Source: Pelobates cultripes (lineage: Eukaryota; Chordata; Amphibia; Anura; Pelobatidae). From it: 64,000 nt of DNA. Under the pieces are notes generated by a model. It was not told the DNA's origin, did no database searches, and saw only the letters and a program-made list of their open reading frames with translations. Shown one piece after another: positions 1 to 10,823 of this stretch; positions within the stretch are counted from its first letter, which is position 1; each line of letters starts with the position of its first letter. The position numbers were made by a program, and so were the translations under genes. The stretch spans positions 116,842,611 through 116,906,610 of the forward strand of contig OW240915.1 of assembly GCA_933207985.1 (NCBI GenBank). Reading direction: 5' to 3'.

Positions 1-305
1 TAAACATATCAACATCAAGCTTGTAAGAGCCAATTTACCATTCTTCCTCGATTCCAAGATATTTTCCTGTAAATACTAACACACAGACATTTTATTGGTA
101 TGGATTGAAGAGACCAGCTTAAACACAGACCTTTGCACAACATACTAAACTAATTATTTTATCTATCGTCATTTAATAATCACTGTATTTTTTATGGCTA
201 GCCTTTCAACATATTTTATCTTAGCTTAGACTAAAACATACTGTTCCTGTGGTTAGTGAAAAACTGGAAGAAAAAGTACCACTGTCCCTGCTTGAAAGTC
301 ACAGT
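1..305. other. AT-rich sequence without recognised feature
   Basis: No coding signal, terminal repeat or simple repeat is visible. It precedes the hAT-derived sequence that begins near 306 and may hold the missing outer end of that element, but no terminal inverted repeat can be recognised here. Confidence 0.5.
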
Positions 306-602
306 TCATAACTTCCCATGACGCTCATTGCCGCCATAGACTTCAATAGGCAGGAGAATTTTAAAACCCACAGGGACTCTTTCTGGCCACAATAGTGATG
401 GAAAAGTTGTTTCAAGGGGACTAACACCTGGACTGTGGCATGCCAGAGGGGGATCCATGGCAAAACTCCCAAGGAAAATAGTTGATGCAGAGTCTGGTTT
501 TAATCCATAAAGGGCATAAATCACCTAACATTCCTAAATTGTTTGGAATAACGTGCTTTAAAACATCAGGTATGATGTTGTATCGATCAGGTAGTGTAAG
601 GG

Positions 603-905
603 TTACGCCCGCTTCCCAGTGACAGACCAAACTCCCCGTTTAACACACCGCAAACCCTCCATTTGCACAAGGTTGGATACCAAGCTAGCCATGTCCCGTT
701 CCTTGTCCTCACTGATGTCATTGAAGGTCTCTTCCTCCACCCAGCCACGTACAACACCAAGGGTCCCCAAAAGGTGACAACAAGCATCCTGGGACGCCTG
801 CTGTGTTTGGTCTTCCACCTCCTCAAAGCCACCTTCCTCCTCTGACTCCTCTTCTTCAGACTCCTCTCTCTGCGTTGCCTCTCTCTGCATTATTATAAGG
901 TGTGT
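603..905 (-). pseudogene. hAT transposase C-terminal fragment (duplicate)
   Basis: The minus strand encodes an acidic stretch of Glu and Ser followed by a motif FNDISEDKERDMASLV, which resembles the region between the RNase H-like domain and the dimerisation tail of BED-type hAT transposases. The DNA at 661-890 is a diverged second copy of 1,951-2,150: both carry the TTGCACAAGGTTGGAT block and the Glu-rich stretch. It is therefore either part of a second hAT copy or a partial duplication. No complete reading frame links it to the main transposase at 2,220-4,464. Confidence 0.5.
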
Positions 906-919
906 TTGGATCAACAGCA

Positions 920-1950
920 AAAAACAAATGTGAGGTAGGCTGAACTTGATGGACGCAAGCCTCTTTTCAGCTATGTAACTATGTAACTATGTGTTAAGTA
1001 GTACTATTCATATCAGTTTAATCCCTGTTACGTCCCCTATCAGGGGACGTGTATATGGCATCGATTTTAGGAACCGGGAGATGTAAAAAGATGCTTGGTC
1101 GGTCCTCCTACTTCAAATTTGGGGCACTGCGCGTGCAATCTAATGTGCCACCAGATAGGAGTGGTGTGTTAAGTAGTACTATTCTTATCAGTTTAATCCC
1201 AATGTCACGACTACTAGTGTGGTCCAGCACGCAGAAACTATGTAAACATATACATAGGCAAGAAAAGGAAAATAAAAGGACAGAGCGTAAACCGGACCTT
1301 AGAATGGCCGGACTAATACGCTAGAGACAGAGAATGGTCAAAGGAAAGCCGAGGTCAAGGAAGCCAGAAAATACACAATACCGTTTACACAAGCCAAGTC
1401 AGGGAAACCAGAATTCAGAATAACCAGGGAAAAGCCAAGATCAGGATACCAGGAAATCAGATTCACAATGATAAAGCACTCTCAGGAAACCAGGAACAGG
1501 AAACCACAACAGGGCAAGGTACTGGGGTGAGATAGGGATTTAAATATCACGCGCGGGCCGGCAGCCGCGACACCCTGTTACGTCCCCCTCATCAGGCCTT
1601 TTTTAGTCGAATGTATCGCCCACTGTCAGTCCTTTCGGGATCCATCCCTCATTCATCTTAATAAAGGTGAGATAATCTAGACTTTTTTGACCTGCACACC
1701 CAGTAGTCAAGGGGTTAATCGCTCCTCAGAGTGTCGATATATCTGCAGTTAAGGTGAGGTAGTCTGCTACCTGTCGGTCGAGTCGTTCTCTGAGGGTGGA
1801 TCCCGAAGGGCTGTGGTGATGCGTAGGACTTAAATAGCTCTGCACGTCCTCCATCAACAACATGTCTGTAAAGCGTCCTGTCCTTGCCGGCGTGGTCGTG
1901 GGAGGAGGAGGATTAAACAGGCCTCAACAGGCATGACAGCATTTGCACAA
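920..1950. repeat. Second hAT-related or composite repeat block
   Basis: Contains two similar blocks (about 990-1,040 and 1,165-1,202 plus 1,573-1,590) with GTGTTAAGTAGTACTATTC followed by a TTTAATCCCTGTTACGTCCC stretch, and a segment (1,600-1,900) resembling degraded 3' portions of hAT transposons. The second block is split at its TTTAATCCC stretch by the small LTR at 1,203-1,572. It separates the two copies of the hAT C-terminal sequence (661-890 and 1,951-2,150). Family assignment is uncertain. Confidence 0.35.
1203..1572 (-). mobile_element. Small solo LTR (Ty3/gypsy-like)
   Basis: On the minus strand the segment starts TGTCGCGGC, has a TATTTAAAT box near its start (about 1,541-1,550 in window coordinates), and ends GTGACA, so it has the TG...CA form of an LTR. 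Its internal style (short CCTGGCTT, CCTGAC and TTCCCTGAC blocks) matches the LTRs at 51,584-52,100 and 47,595-48,149. It splits the TTTAATCCC stretch of the surrounding repeat. A clean target duplication is not seen (left CCCAA, right CCCTG), so exact ends are tentative. Confidence 0.45.
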
Positions 1951-2219
1951 GGTTGGATGCCAAGCTACTCATGTCCTGTTCCTCGTCCTCTGTGATCTCA
2001 CTGAAGGTATGTTCTTACACGTACAACACCACGGGTACCAGATAGGTGACAACGAGCACCCTGGGATGCCTGTTGTGGTTGGTCTTCCTCCTCCTCCTCA
2101 AAGCCACATTCCTCCTCTGACTCCTCTTCCTCACAATCCTCTTCAAGCGTTGCCGCAGGTCCAGCAAGCGATGCTGATAAGGCTGTTTCTGGTGGTGATG
2201 GTGACCACAACTCTTCCTC

Positions 2220-4464
2220 TTACTCTTCACACTCATCTACGGCCTGATCCAGCACTCTTCGCAGGGCACGCTCCAGGAAGAAAACAAATGGTATAATGTC
2301 ACTGATGGTGCCTTCGGTGCGACTGACTAGGTTTGTCACCTCCTCAAAAGGACGCATGAGCCTACAGGCATTGCGCATGAGCGTCCAGTAACGTGGCAAA
2401 AAAATGACCAGCTCCGCAGAGGCTGTCCTAGCACCCCGGTCATACAAATACTCGTTAACGGCTTTTTCTTGTTGGAGCAGGCAGTCGAACATTAGGAGTG
2501 TTGAATTCCAACGTGTCGGGCTGTCGCAAATCAAGCGCCTCACTGGCATGTTTTTTCGCCACTGGAAATCTGAAAGGTGCGCCATGGCCGTGTAGGAACG
2601 CCTGAAATGGCCACACACTTTCCTGGCCTGCTTCAGGACGTCCTGTAAGCCTGGTACTTATGCACAAAGCGTTGTACGATCAGATTACACACGTGCCATG
2701 CACGGCACATGTGTCAACTTGCCCAAATGCAATGCCGCCAACAAATTTCTTCCGTTGTCACAAACCACTTTGCCGATCTCCAGTTGGTGCGGAGTCAGCC
2801 ACTGATCCACCTGTGCATTCAGGGAGGACAGGAGTGCTGGTCCGGTGTGACTCTCTGCTTTCAGGCAAGTCAACCCCAAGATGGCGTGACACAGCCGTAT
2901 CCGGGATGTGGAATAGTACCTGGGGAGCTGGGGAGGTGCCGTTGATGTGGAGCAAGACGCAGCAGCAGAAGAGGACTCAGCCGAGGATGTTATGGAAGAG
3001 GATGGAATAGGAGGAGTAGAGGAGGTGGCAGCAAGCCTGCCTGCAAGTCGTGGCGGTGTCACCAACTCCTCTGCAGAGCCACCCATTCCATGCTTGGCAG
3101 CCGTCAGCAGGTTTACCCAATGCGCAGTGTAGGTGATATACCTGCCCTGACCATGCTTTGCAGACCAGGTATCAGTGGTCAGATGGACCCTTGCCCCAAC
3201 ACTGTGTGCCAGACATGCCATTACTTCCTTTTGCACAATCGAGTACAGGTTGGGGATTGCCTTTTGTGCAAAGAAATTTTGGCCGGTACCTTCCACTGCG
3301 GTGTCCCAATAGCTAAAATTTTTTGAAAAGCTGGCGGGCTAAGAGTTCAGTCAAGCCAGCTGTCAGACGCCGGGCAAGGGGGTGACTTTGTGACATTGGC
3401 TTCTTACGCTCAAACATGTCCTTGACAGACACCTGACTGTGGGCAGATGAGCAGGAACTGCTCAAGGCGAGAGACGGAGGGGCGGATGGTTGAGAGGGGG
3501 CAAGGAGGACAGCAGTGGTTAACGTGGCTGAAGATGCTGGACCAGGAGGAGGATGGCGGCTTTGAGTTTGTGTGCTGCTTGTACTCATGTGTTGATCCCA
3601 TAGGCGTTTGTGATGTGCGATCATGTGCCTTCGCAAAGCAGTTGTACCTAGGTGGGTGTTGGACTTCCCACGACTCAGTTTCTTTTGGCACAGGTTGCAA
3701 ATGGCATCGCTGTTGTCAGAGGCAGACACACAACAAAAATGCCACACTGCTGAGCTCTGCAATGACGGCATTCTGGTGGTGGCAACAGCATGCGTTGATT
3801 GGCGTGCTGTCTGGCTGACCCCGGGTGCCGATGCATGCTGTCTGACTGTGCCACTAGCTCCTTGCGATGACCTCCCCCTGCTTCCAACTTGTCTCCTCCT
3901 CTCTGTCTCCCCATCTGAACTTTCCCCCTGTTCTTCTTCTCTTCTAGTGGGCACCCATCTGATATCCAAGGATGCATCGTCATCATCAACCGCTTCACTT
4001 GTATCTGACAACTCAGCAAAGGAAGCAGCAGCGGGTACAACATCATCATCATCACACCGTACGTCCATGTGTGTAATGCTGCCTGACTGAGACATATCCC
4101 TGTTATCTACATCCTCTGGCAATAATGGTTGTGCATCACTAATTTCTTCCAACTGATTTGTAAATAACTCCTCTGACATACCAAGTGAAGCTGCTGTGGT
4201 GCTAGGGTTGGTGGTGGCAGCAGGCGGGCAAGTGGTAACTTGAGAGGTGCCCGAAGCTAAGCTGGAGGAGGATGGTGCGTCAAGGTTCCGAGCGGAAGCT
4301 GTAGAAGATTGGGTGTCCTGTGTTAGCCAGTCAACTATGTCCTCAGAACGTTTCGAGTTCAGGGTACGTGGCCTCTGAACACTGGGCATTATTCTAGAGT
4401 CAAAGGGAATCACAGCACCACGACCACGATGGCCCCTGCGGGGTGGCCTGCCTCTGCCTGTCAT
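2220..4464 (-). pseudogene. hAT transposase, BED zinc finger type, broken
   Basis: Would encode a cut-and-paste DNA transposase. The likely start is the ATG at 4,464-4,462, giving an N-terminal GRGRPPRR stretch that resembles an AT-hook. An acidic and Ser-rich linker follows, then a BED-type zinc finger at about 3,600-3,750 (W..F, C-x2-C, H-x4-H). The downstream block (3,296-2,685) has the TTDTWSAKHGQGRY motif seen around the first catalytic region of hAT enzymes. The block at 2,618-2,220 has the CDSPTRWNST motif typical of the hAT core. Breaks: a stop and frameshift near 3,300-3,313, and stop codons at 2,685 and just below. It is not functional as it stands. Whether acidic sequence at 1,998-2,210 is its tail is uncertain. 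Confidence 0.8.
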
Positions 4465-4579
4465 TTTTTTTCGATTAGTGGTACTATGCGTGCAAGCTAC
4501 TGTGACAACAGATATGAGTGGCACTGTGCAGTGGCAGAAGTTGGCAGAGTAGACGCTGTAGGCCTGACACACACGCTTG

Positions 4580-5351
4580 CAGACAACTAACTGCTATTCA
4601 ATCTATTACAGTCAAAATGTTTTTTGTTTTTTTTAAATGTAAACTACTGTTACACCAGATATGAGTTGCACTGGTGTGACACTGTGCCCTGGCAGGCCCT
4701 GAAACGCACACGTGTGAAGGAAACTGACTACTATTATATTACAGTCCAAAAAGTTTTTTTTTTTTGTTAAATGCAAGCTATTGTGACACCGGATATGAGT
4801 GGTGGCACTGGGCAAGTGGGCACAGTATACGCTGTGAGCCTGACACACACGCTGGCAGACAACTAACTGCTATTCAATCTATTACAGTCAAAATGTTATT
4901 TATTTATTTTTTTAAATGTACACTACTGTTACACCAGATATGAGTTGCACTGGTGTGATACTGTGCTCTGGCAGGCCCTGAAATGCACACGTGTGAAGGA
5001 AACTGACTGCTATTATATTACAGTCCGAAACGTTTTTTTTTTTGTTAAATGCAAGCTATTGTGACACCGGATATGAGTGGTGGCACTGGGCAAGTGGGCA
5101 CAGTATACGCTGTGAGCCTGACACACACGCTGGCAGACAACTAACTGCTATTCAATCTATTACAGTCAAAATGTTATTTTTTTTTTAAAAATGTACACTA
5201 CTGTTACACCAGATATGTGTTGCACTGGTGTGACACTGTGCCCTGGCAGGCCCTGAAACGCACACGCGTGAAGGAAACTGACTGCTATTATATTACAGTC
5301 CAAAAAGTTTTTTGTTTTTTTTAAATGCAAGCCTTTGTGACACCAGTGAAT
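4580..5351 (-). repeat. Tandem array of hAT subterminal units, part 1
   Basis: Several units of roughly 120-170 bp recur. Each holds CTATTATATTACAGTC, a T-rich run, AAATGCAAGCTATTGTGACACC and a GTGGCACTGGGCA block. They lie upstream of the hAT transposase (minus strand). The array continues at 7,309 after the inserted element at 5,352-7,300, so the two parts were once continuous. Confidence 0.75.
5344..5351. other. Target-site duplication, left (CAGTGAAT)
   Basis: The eight bases CAGTGAAT directly precede the inserted element and are repeated at 7,301-7,308 directly after it. An 8 bp duplication is the signature of hAT integration. Confidence 0.9.
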
Positions 5352-7300
5352 CAGGGCCGTCTTTAAGGAGGGGCAAAAGGGGCAGCTGCCCCGGGCCCAG
5401 TTACTCCTGGGGGCCCTAAGGCAGCTGCCCCATGGGCCCTCTGCAGCATCTGAGGTAATCAGGGGCCACAGCCCTTTAATACTGCTCTGGACCGGACCCT
5501 TGTAATATGGGGGGTGGCTGACTACAAACACACAGCTAGCCCCTCACACACTGCCGTGATCCCTTTTCTTCTCCGTGGCATGCTGGGAGGAAGTGAGGTC
5601 AGATTGCTTCCTCCCAGTAAGAACTGATCACTTCCTCCTCAGTGCCGCTGGGGAGGAGGCACACACCACATGAAGGAGGATGCAAGCATTGTGGGGGAGA
5701 AGGACTGAGAAAGCTAATGGCAGACTCCCATCAGCCTGGGCCAACAAGCTCCCACTGGACACCAGGGAAGCCACCTTTCTGTACCCAAAAGGTAAGGAGA
5801 CAGGAGGGTGGCTAAATATGTTTTGTTTTTTTGTTTTGCTTATTTCTGATATCACTTTTATTCAAGTGTTGGTGTTTGTAATGTAACACACAGGGAATAA
5901 GTACATGTTAAAATCCTAGAAGAACCTGACAGTTTCCTATTAAATATAAATTTTTTAAAGTATTTATTTTAACATATTATTGCATCAAGTGTTATCAAAG
6001 GGTGTATACCATTTCCAAATGTCACTTTTGCAAAATTCTGGACCAGGGTATGTAAGAACAGAGTTGAGACATTATTATGGCCAAGGTTGCTGGGAGTTGC
6101 TGTCCAAGAGCTGCTAGAAGGCAGAGATTAAAATATGTAAATGTACACATATATGTGTGTGTGTATCTGGCTGTGTTTGTGTCAGTGTTTGTATCTGGCT
6201 GTGTTTGTCTGTGTGTCAGTGTTTCTGTGTGTATGTATACCTGTGTATGTGTACTTGTGTGTCAGTGTGTATGTGTACCTGTGTGTGTGTGTGTGTGTTT
6301 GTGTGTGTGTTTGTATGTGTCAGTGTGTGTAAGTGTGCATCTGAGTGTGTGGTAATGCATACATCCCAGCATTTTAATGCCAACACAAATACACTCCATC
6401 TCTAGCACTGTACACATATACACCTCTGCATTTATACCTTTATGTATGTGTGTATCTGAGTGTGTGTGTACATACCTGTGTCAGTGTGTGTGTGTACCTC
6501 TGTGTGTGGATGTGCCAGTGTGTGTGTGTATCAAAGTGCTTGTATCTGTGTGTCAAAGGGTGGGTATCTGAGTGTGTGTGTGTATGTGCCAGTATGTGTC
6601 AAGGTGTGAGCATGTGTCAGTGTGCCTATGTGTGTATCTGCGTGTTAATGTGTATGTGTATATGTGTTATAAAAATCACACAACATGCAAACAGAGCCCT
6701 GCAAACACAAACATTACATACAAACACACCAGTTTGCTGAAACACCAATACTACACACAAATGTACACAACACTACATCCAAACAACCCCCTGCATGCAA
6801 ATACAAACATTACATACAAACACATTCCTGTATTAAAACGCTAAAATTATATCACCAACTCTACACACAAAAGTACACCTGCATTTAAAAGCCAACACTA
6901 CAGACAATCACACATTACTGCATTCAAACGCAAACACTACACACAAGTACACCACTGCATTCCAATGGTAACAGTATATACAAATACACCCCTACATGCA
7001 CACATACACTCTATACAATAACATGCTGACATTCAATTGCACAAACACTGCTCAAAAATACAACCCTGCAAGGATGGTAGATCACCACCTGGCATAGCAT
7101 CGCAGGAGTTGTATGACAGATGGGGATCTATCTTTTCTTTACTCTTGTGCTACAGGGCAGGCCTGAATTATTATTTTTTTGCACCAAGGCACTCTCTACA
7201 TTAGTTTCGCCTCTAGGTTGGGGTGGAGGGAGTGATTGCATGCCCAGGGGGCCCAAGCAGATGCTTGCCCAGGGTCCAATCAATATTAAAGACGGCCCTG
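5352..7300 (+). mobile_element. Non-autonomous hAT element, copy A
   Basis: A 1,949 bp element with terminal inverted repeats CAGGGCCGTCTTTAA at the left and TTAAAGACGGCCCTG at the right, flanked by the 8 bp duplication CAGTGAAT. It contains a G+C-rich left part, a TG-rich array (6,150-6,660), and an ACA-rich array with CATACAAACAC and TTAAAA blocks (6,670-7,020). No transposase frame exists; the open frames in the TG/CA arrays are low complexity. It must have been mobilised by a hAT transposase supplied elsewhere. Two further complete copies are at 10,824-12,832 (inverted) and 20,774-22,675. Confidence 0.9.
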
Positions 7301-8110
7301 CAGTGAATGAGTGGTGGCACTGGGCAGGCCCTGAAACGCACGCTCGTGAAGGAAACTGACTGCTATTATATTACAGTCCAAAAAGTGTTTTTGTTTTTTT
7401 AAATGCAAGCTATTGGGACACCAGTGAGTGAGTGGTTTCTGGGCAGGCCCTGAAACGCACACTCGTGAAGGAAACTGACTGCTATTATATTACAGTCAAA
7501 AAAGTTTTGTTTTATTTAAATGCAAGCTATTGTGACACCAGTGAATGAGTGGTGGCACTGGGCAGGCCCTGAAACGCACACTCGTGAAGGAAACCGACTG
7601 CTATTATATTACAGTCCAAAAAGTGTTTTTTGTTTTTTTTTAAATGCAAGCTATTGGGACACCAGTGAGTGAGTGGTGGCACTGGGCAGGCCCTGAAACG
7701 CACACTCGTGAAGGAAACTGACTGCTATTATATTACAGTCCAAAAGGTTTTGTTTTTTTTAAATGCAAGCTATTGGGACACCAGTGAGTGAGTGGTGGCA
7801 CTGGGCAGGCCCTGAAACGCACACTCGTGAAGGAAACTGACTGCTATTATATTACAGTCAAAAAAGTGTTTTTTTTTTTTAAATGCAAGCTATTGGGACA
7901 CCAGTGAGTGAGTGGTGGCACTGGGCAGGCCCTGAAACGCACACTCGTGAAGGAAACTGACTGCTATTATATTACAGTCAAAAAAGTTTTTTTTTTTAAA
8001 TGCAAGCTATTGTGACACCAGTGAGTGAGTGGTGGCACTGGGCAAGTGGGCACAGTATATGCTGTGAGCCTGACACACAGGCTGGCAGGCAGGCAACTGC
8101 AATTACATTA
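7301..8110 (-). repeat. Tandem array of hAT subterminal units, part 2
   Basis: Six to seven units of about 120 bp, starting at about 7,308, 7,427, 7,543, 7,669, 7,787, 7,907 and 8,024. Each contains GGCAGGCCCTGAAACGCAC, CTCGTGAAGGAAACTGACTG, CTATTATATTACAGTC, a T run and AAATGCAAGCTATTG. This is the subterminal array of the minus-strand hAT element, more uniform here than in part 1. Confidence 0.8.
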
Positions 8111-8527
8111 CACAGAAAAAAAAGCAGACTGATGTTCTAGCCCTAAAAAGGGCTTTTTGGGGTGCTGTCCTTACAGCAGAGATCAGATGAGTCCTTCAGG
8201 ACTGTAGTGGACACTGAATACACTAGCCTAGCTATCAATTTCTCTATCAAATCAGCAGCAGCTACACTGTCCCTCCTCTCACTAATAATGCAGCTTCACA
8301 ATGAATGTAAAATGGATGCTGTCCAGGAGGTGGGAGGGCCTGGGAGGGAGGGTCTGCTGCTGATTGGCGGAATGTGTCTGTTGACTGTGAGGTACAGGGT
8401 CAAAGTTTACTCAATGATGACGAATAGGGGGCGCACCGAACAGCGCATATGTTCGCCATCCGTGGCGAACGCGAACAAGCGATGTTCGCCAGGAACTATT
8501 TGCCGGCGAACCGTTCGGGATATCACT
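8111..8527 (-). repeat. Outer terminal region of the BED-type hAT element
   Basis: Non-coding sequence outside the tandem array. It includes a TAGCCCTAAAAAGGGCTTTTTGG hairpin-like block (8,138-8,160) and a GCGAAC-rich end (8,445-8,527) with CGAACGCGAAC, GTTCGCC and CGAACCGTTCG. GCGAAC-rich ends are common in this type of frog hAT element. The exact last base is not certain. Confidence 0.5.
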
Positions 8528-9266
8528 AATGCTAAATATTTTAGTCTCTGCTATGTGAACTTGGGAGGGGATCAAGACAACATCTTCATGTTTTCTCACT
8601 CCAGACTGTTTCTTCCTCTCCTAGGTGCCTTTGTAAGGTTGAATCATTTGTTTCTGTTCCTGTTACTCACACTATTGTATTCTTTGGAATGCATTGCCTT
8701 AACATTCTAAAACCCATCTAACCCTTTGTGGTTTGCTGTCAGATTTTCATATTTGTGATTGCATTGCATTTGCTTGTTTTCCTGAGGTGGTAATGCTGGC
8801 ATGATTTGACCCTTCCAGTTAAGCTTATTCTTTCTGCATTCTTGATATATTTTTTCTTTTCCCTTTCTATGTTCGCTGCAGTGTATTGCTGTGCATCATT
8901 CCCTTCACATACCAAGCAAAGCTGAACAGACTTGGCTTTCTACATTTCTCACAATTCACCTGGTATCCATTCATCTTCTGTTCCAGTTTAATCCTGGCTG
9001 TGGGACTACACCATCTCTTCTGGAATTATTTACACTCTGAATTCTCCTTTCATGAATATTTCTTGTATTATATAGCATAAAACATCTAAATTTCTAGCTT
9101 TGCACAGAGAATCAAAGACATTTAAAGAAATGAAAAAAATGTAAAAGTATTTTTGTAACACTCGCTAGATGCTGTCTGGTGTCTACATTGTACCATTCCT
9201 ATAGGTTTGATTTTTCACTATTTCATTTCTAGAGGTTGGTAAATGCAGTGATGACACATTTGGTAC
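8528..9266. other. Intron-like AT-rich sequence
   Basis: No gene, terminal repeat or tandem repeat is recognised. The short open frames have no visible domain. Confidence 0.5.
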
Positions 9267-9270
9267 TTAA

Positions 9271-9769
9271 AGGGACCATATAGTCACCAAAACAACTTTA
9301 GCTTAATGAAGCATTTTGTGTGTATAGATCGTGCCTCTGAAGTTACACTGCTTAATTCACTGCCATTTAGGAGTTAAATCACTTTTGTTTCTGTTTATGC
9401 AGCCCTAACCATACATCCTCTTCCTGTGAAAGACACAGCTTGCATGAAAACAAAATGGTTTCATTTTCAATCAGATGTAACTTACTTTGAAAGTTGTTAT
9501 GTTCTGCTCTGTAAATTGAACTTTAATTACATACAGGAGGTTCATGGAGGGTCTAGCAAAGCTATTAACAAAGCAGGGGATAAGACATTCTAAATTAAAC
9601 ATACTGTGCAATAAAGGAAGTGTAAACATTAGATGTCTCTTTGCATTAAGTCTTTAGGAAGGTGTGACAAAGTGATTTAACTCCTAAACGGCAAAGAATT
9701 AAGCAGTGAGACTGCAGGGGCAAAACTGCTTCAATAAACTCATTTTGTTTTGGTGACTGTTGTGTCCCT
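9271..9769. mobile_element. TTAA MITE (piggyBac-like)
   Basis: A 499 bp non-coding element flanked on both sides by TTAA (9,267-9,270 and 9,770-9,773). Its ends are inverted repeats: AGGGACCATATAGTCACCAA at the left and, on the opposite strand at the right, AGGGACACAACAGTCACCAA. TTAA target duplication and short inverted ends are those of piggyBac-mobilised MITEs. Related left ends appear at 45,671 and 49,943. Confidence 0.85.
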
Positions 9770-9773
9770 TTAA

Positions 9774-10815
9774 CGTTTTATTTGATTGGATGTTTTCCTT
9801 TAGGTAAACAGTACTGTACTTAAGAATGCCAAAAAATTGTTTAGTCTATAATAGGTTTCTTGTAAATCCCTCCTCACCACCCCGTAAAAAAAAATCTATA
9901 AAACTATTGCTACAAATATGATTACTTTCAAGTTTATATGAAGAATGCTATCTTTTAATTTGCACGGCAATGTACTATTAAATGTGGACATGTGCAGTAC
10001 TAGGATTATTGTGTGTCAGAACTGCTGCAAACTTTCCTTTGTGTTACTGTCAGCTTCAGTGTATGCCACAGTTCAGCTAGCCTTTAGAGTATCACGCTCT
10101 GACTCATACTGTAACTATTTAAGTGGTTTGCACTGTAGAACAGTTACAATTTACTGTAATCCTTGATGAACTGGAGATGATTTATAGTATATAAAGACAT
10201 ATATCCACATGTTCAGAACCAGAAACCAGATAGACATAACTCCTACTCTATGGTATATACTACATTAACATAGTTTAGTAAAAGTATGGTGAGTTGAAAA
10301 ATTGAAAAAACTACCCACTCATTTATGTAACTCCACTACAACTGAGCTCTAAAAGCTTATTTTATCATAAAACTTTCATGCGGCTATTTACGAAATTCAG
10401 AATTATGAAGAATTCAAAGTGAATTTCACACTTATGGGTAAAATCAATCTAACAATAAATTTAGCTTTGTTTTCAGTTTGGCTACTTTGGCTTAACATAT
10501 GATATTCACTTTGAATTCCTAAATTTAAGGAGGTACTGTCCCTTGCAAGCATTTTTAATATTATTACTATTCGTGTATTTAACAAATATGTATTTGTTGT
10601 GAAAAATAAACCCACACCTCTTTATCCTACAACTGGGCTCCGTCATCTTAGCTCCCTGTCAATCAATTGTTGTTATACACTCTGTCCTTTGCACCTGACA
10701 GTCAACATAGACAAATCATACTGAGAAGATGAGACATGAAGCAATGTTTCTATTTGTCCTCCTTATTTACAATGTTTGCTATGGCTTTTCCTTGTGCGAC
10801 CTGGATCAAATGGAA
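9774..10815. other. Intron-like AT-rich sequence
   Basis: No coding or repeat structure recognised apart from scattered A/T runs. It ends at the target duplication of hAT copy B. Confidence 0.45.
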
Positions 10816-10823
10816 CATTTCAT

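Larger units (their letters stand above)
306..8527 (-). mobile_element. Decayed BED-type hAT DNA transposon, with insertions
   Basis: The span contains, read on the minus strand: an outer end near 8,527 with GCGAAC-rich sequence (8,445-8,527), a tandem array of ~120 bp units (8,110-4,580), a broken transposase (4,464 to about 2,000), and a non-coding 3' part (660-306). It is interrupted by a 1.95 kb hAT-type insertion at 5,352-7,300 and by extra repeat sequence at 920-1,950 containing a small solo LTR. Frog genomes carry many elements with this plan. The outer boundary near 8,527 is inferred from the end of the GCGAAC-rich block. The opposite end was not found. Confidence 0.6.

Noticed and set aside
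1198..1577. 5 bp target duplication for the small LTR
   Set aside because: Left CCCAA and right CCCTG share only CCC; not enough to claim a duplication.
3447..4090. Plus-strand frames opposite the hAT transposase
   Set aside because: The minus strand carries recognisable BED-finger and hAT motifs; the plus frames have none.
6077..6405. Overlapping Cys/Val-rich open frames (also 6,450-6,844, 11,389-12,105, 21,485-22,396)
   Set aside because: They are translations of TG/CA arrays in the three copies of one non-coding hAT element. No family resemblance, and all frames are open because of the repeat.
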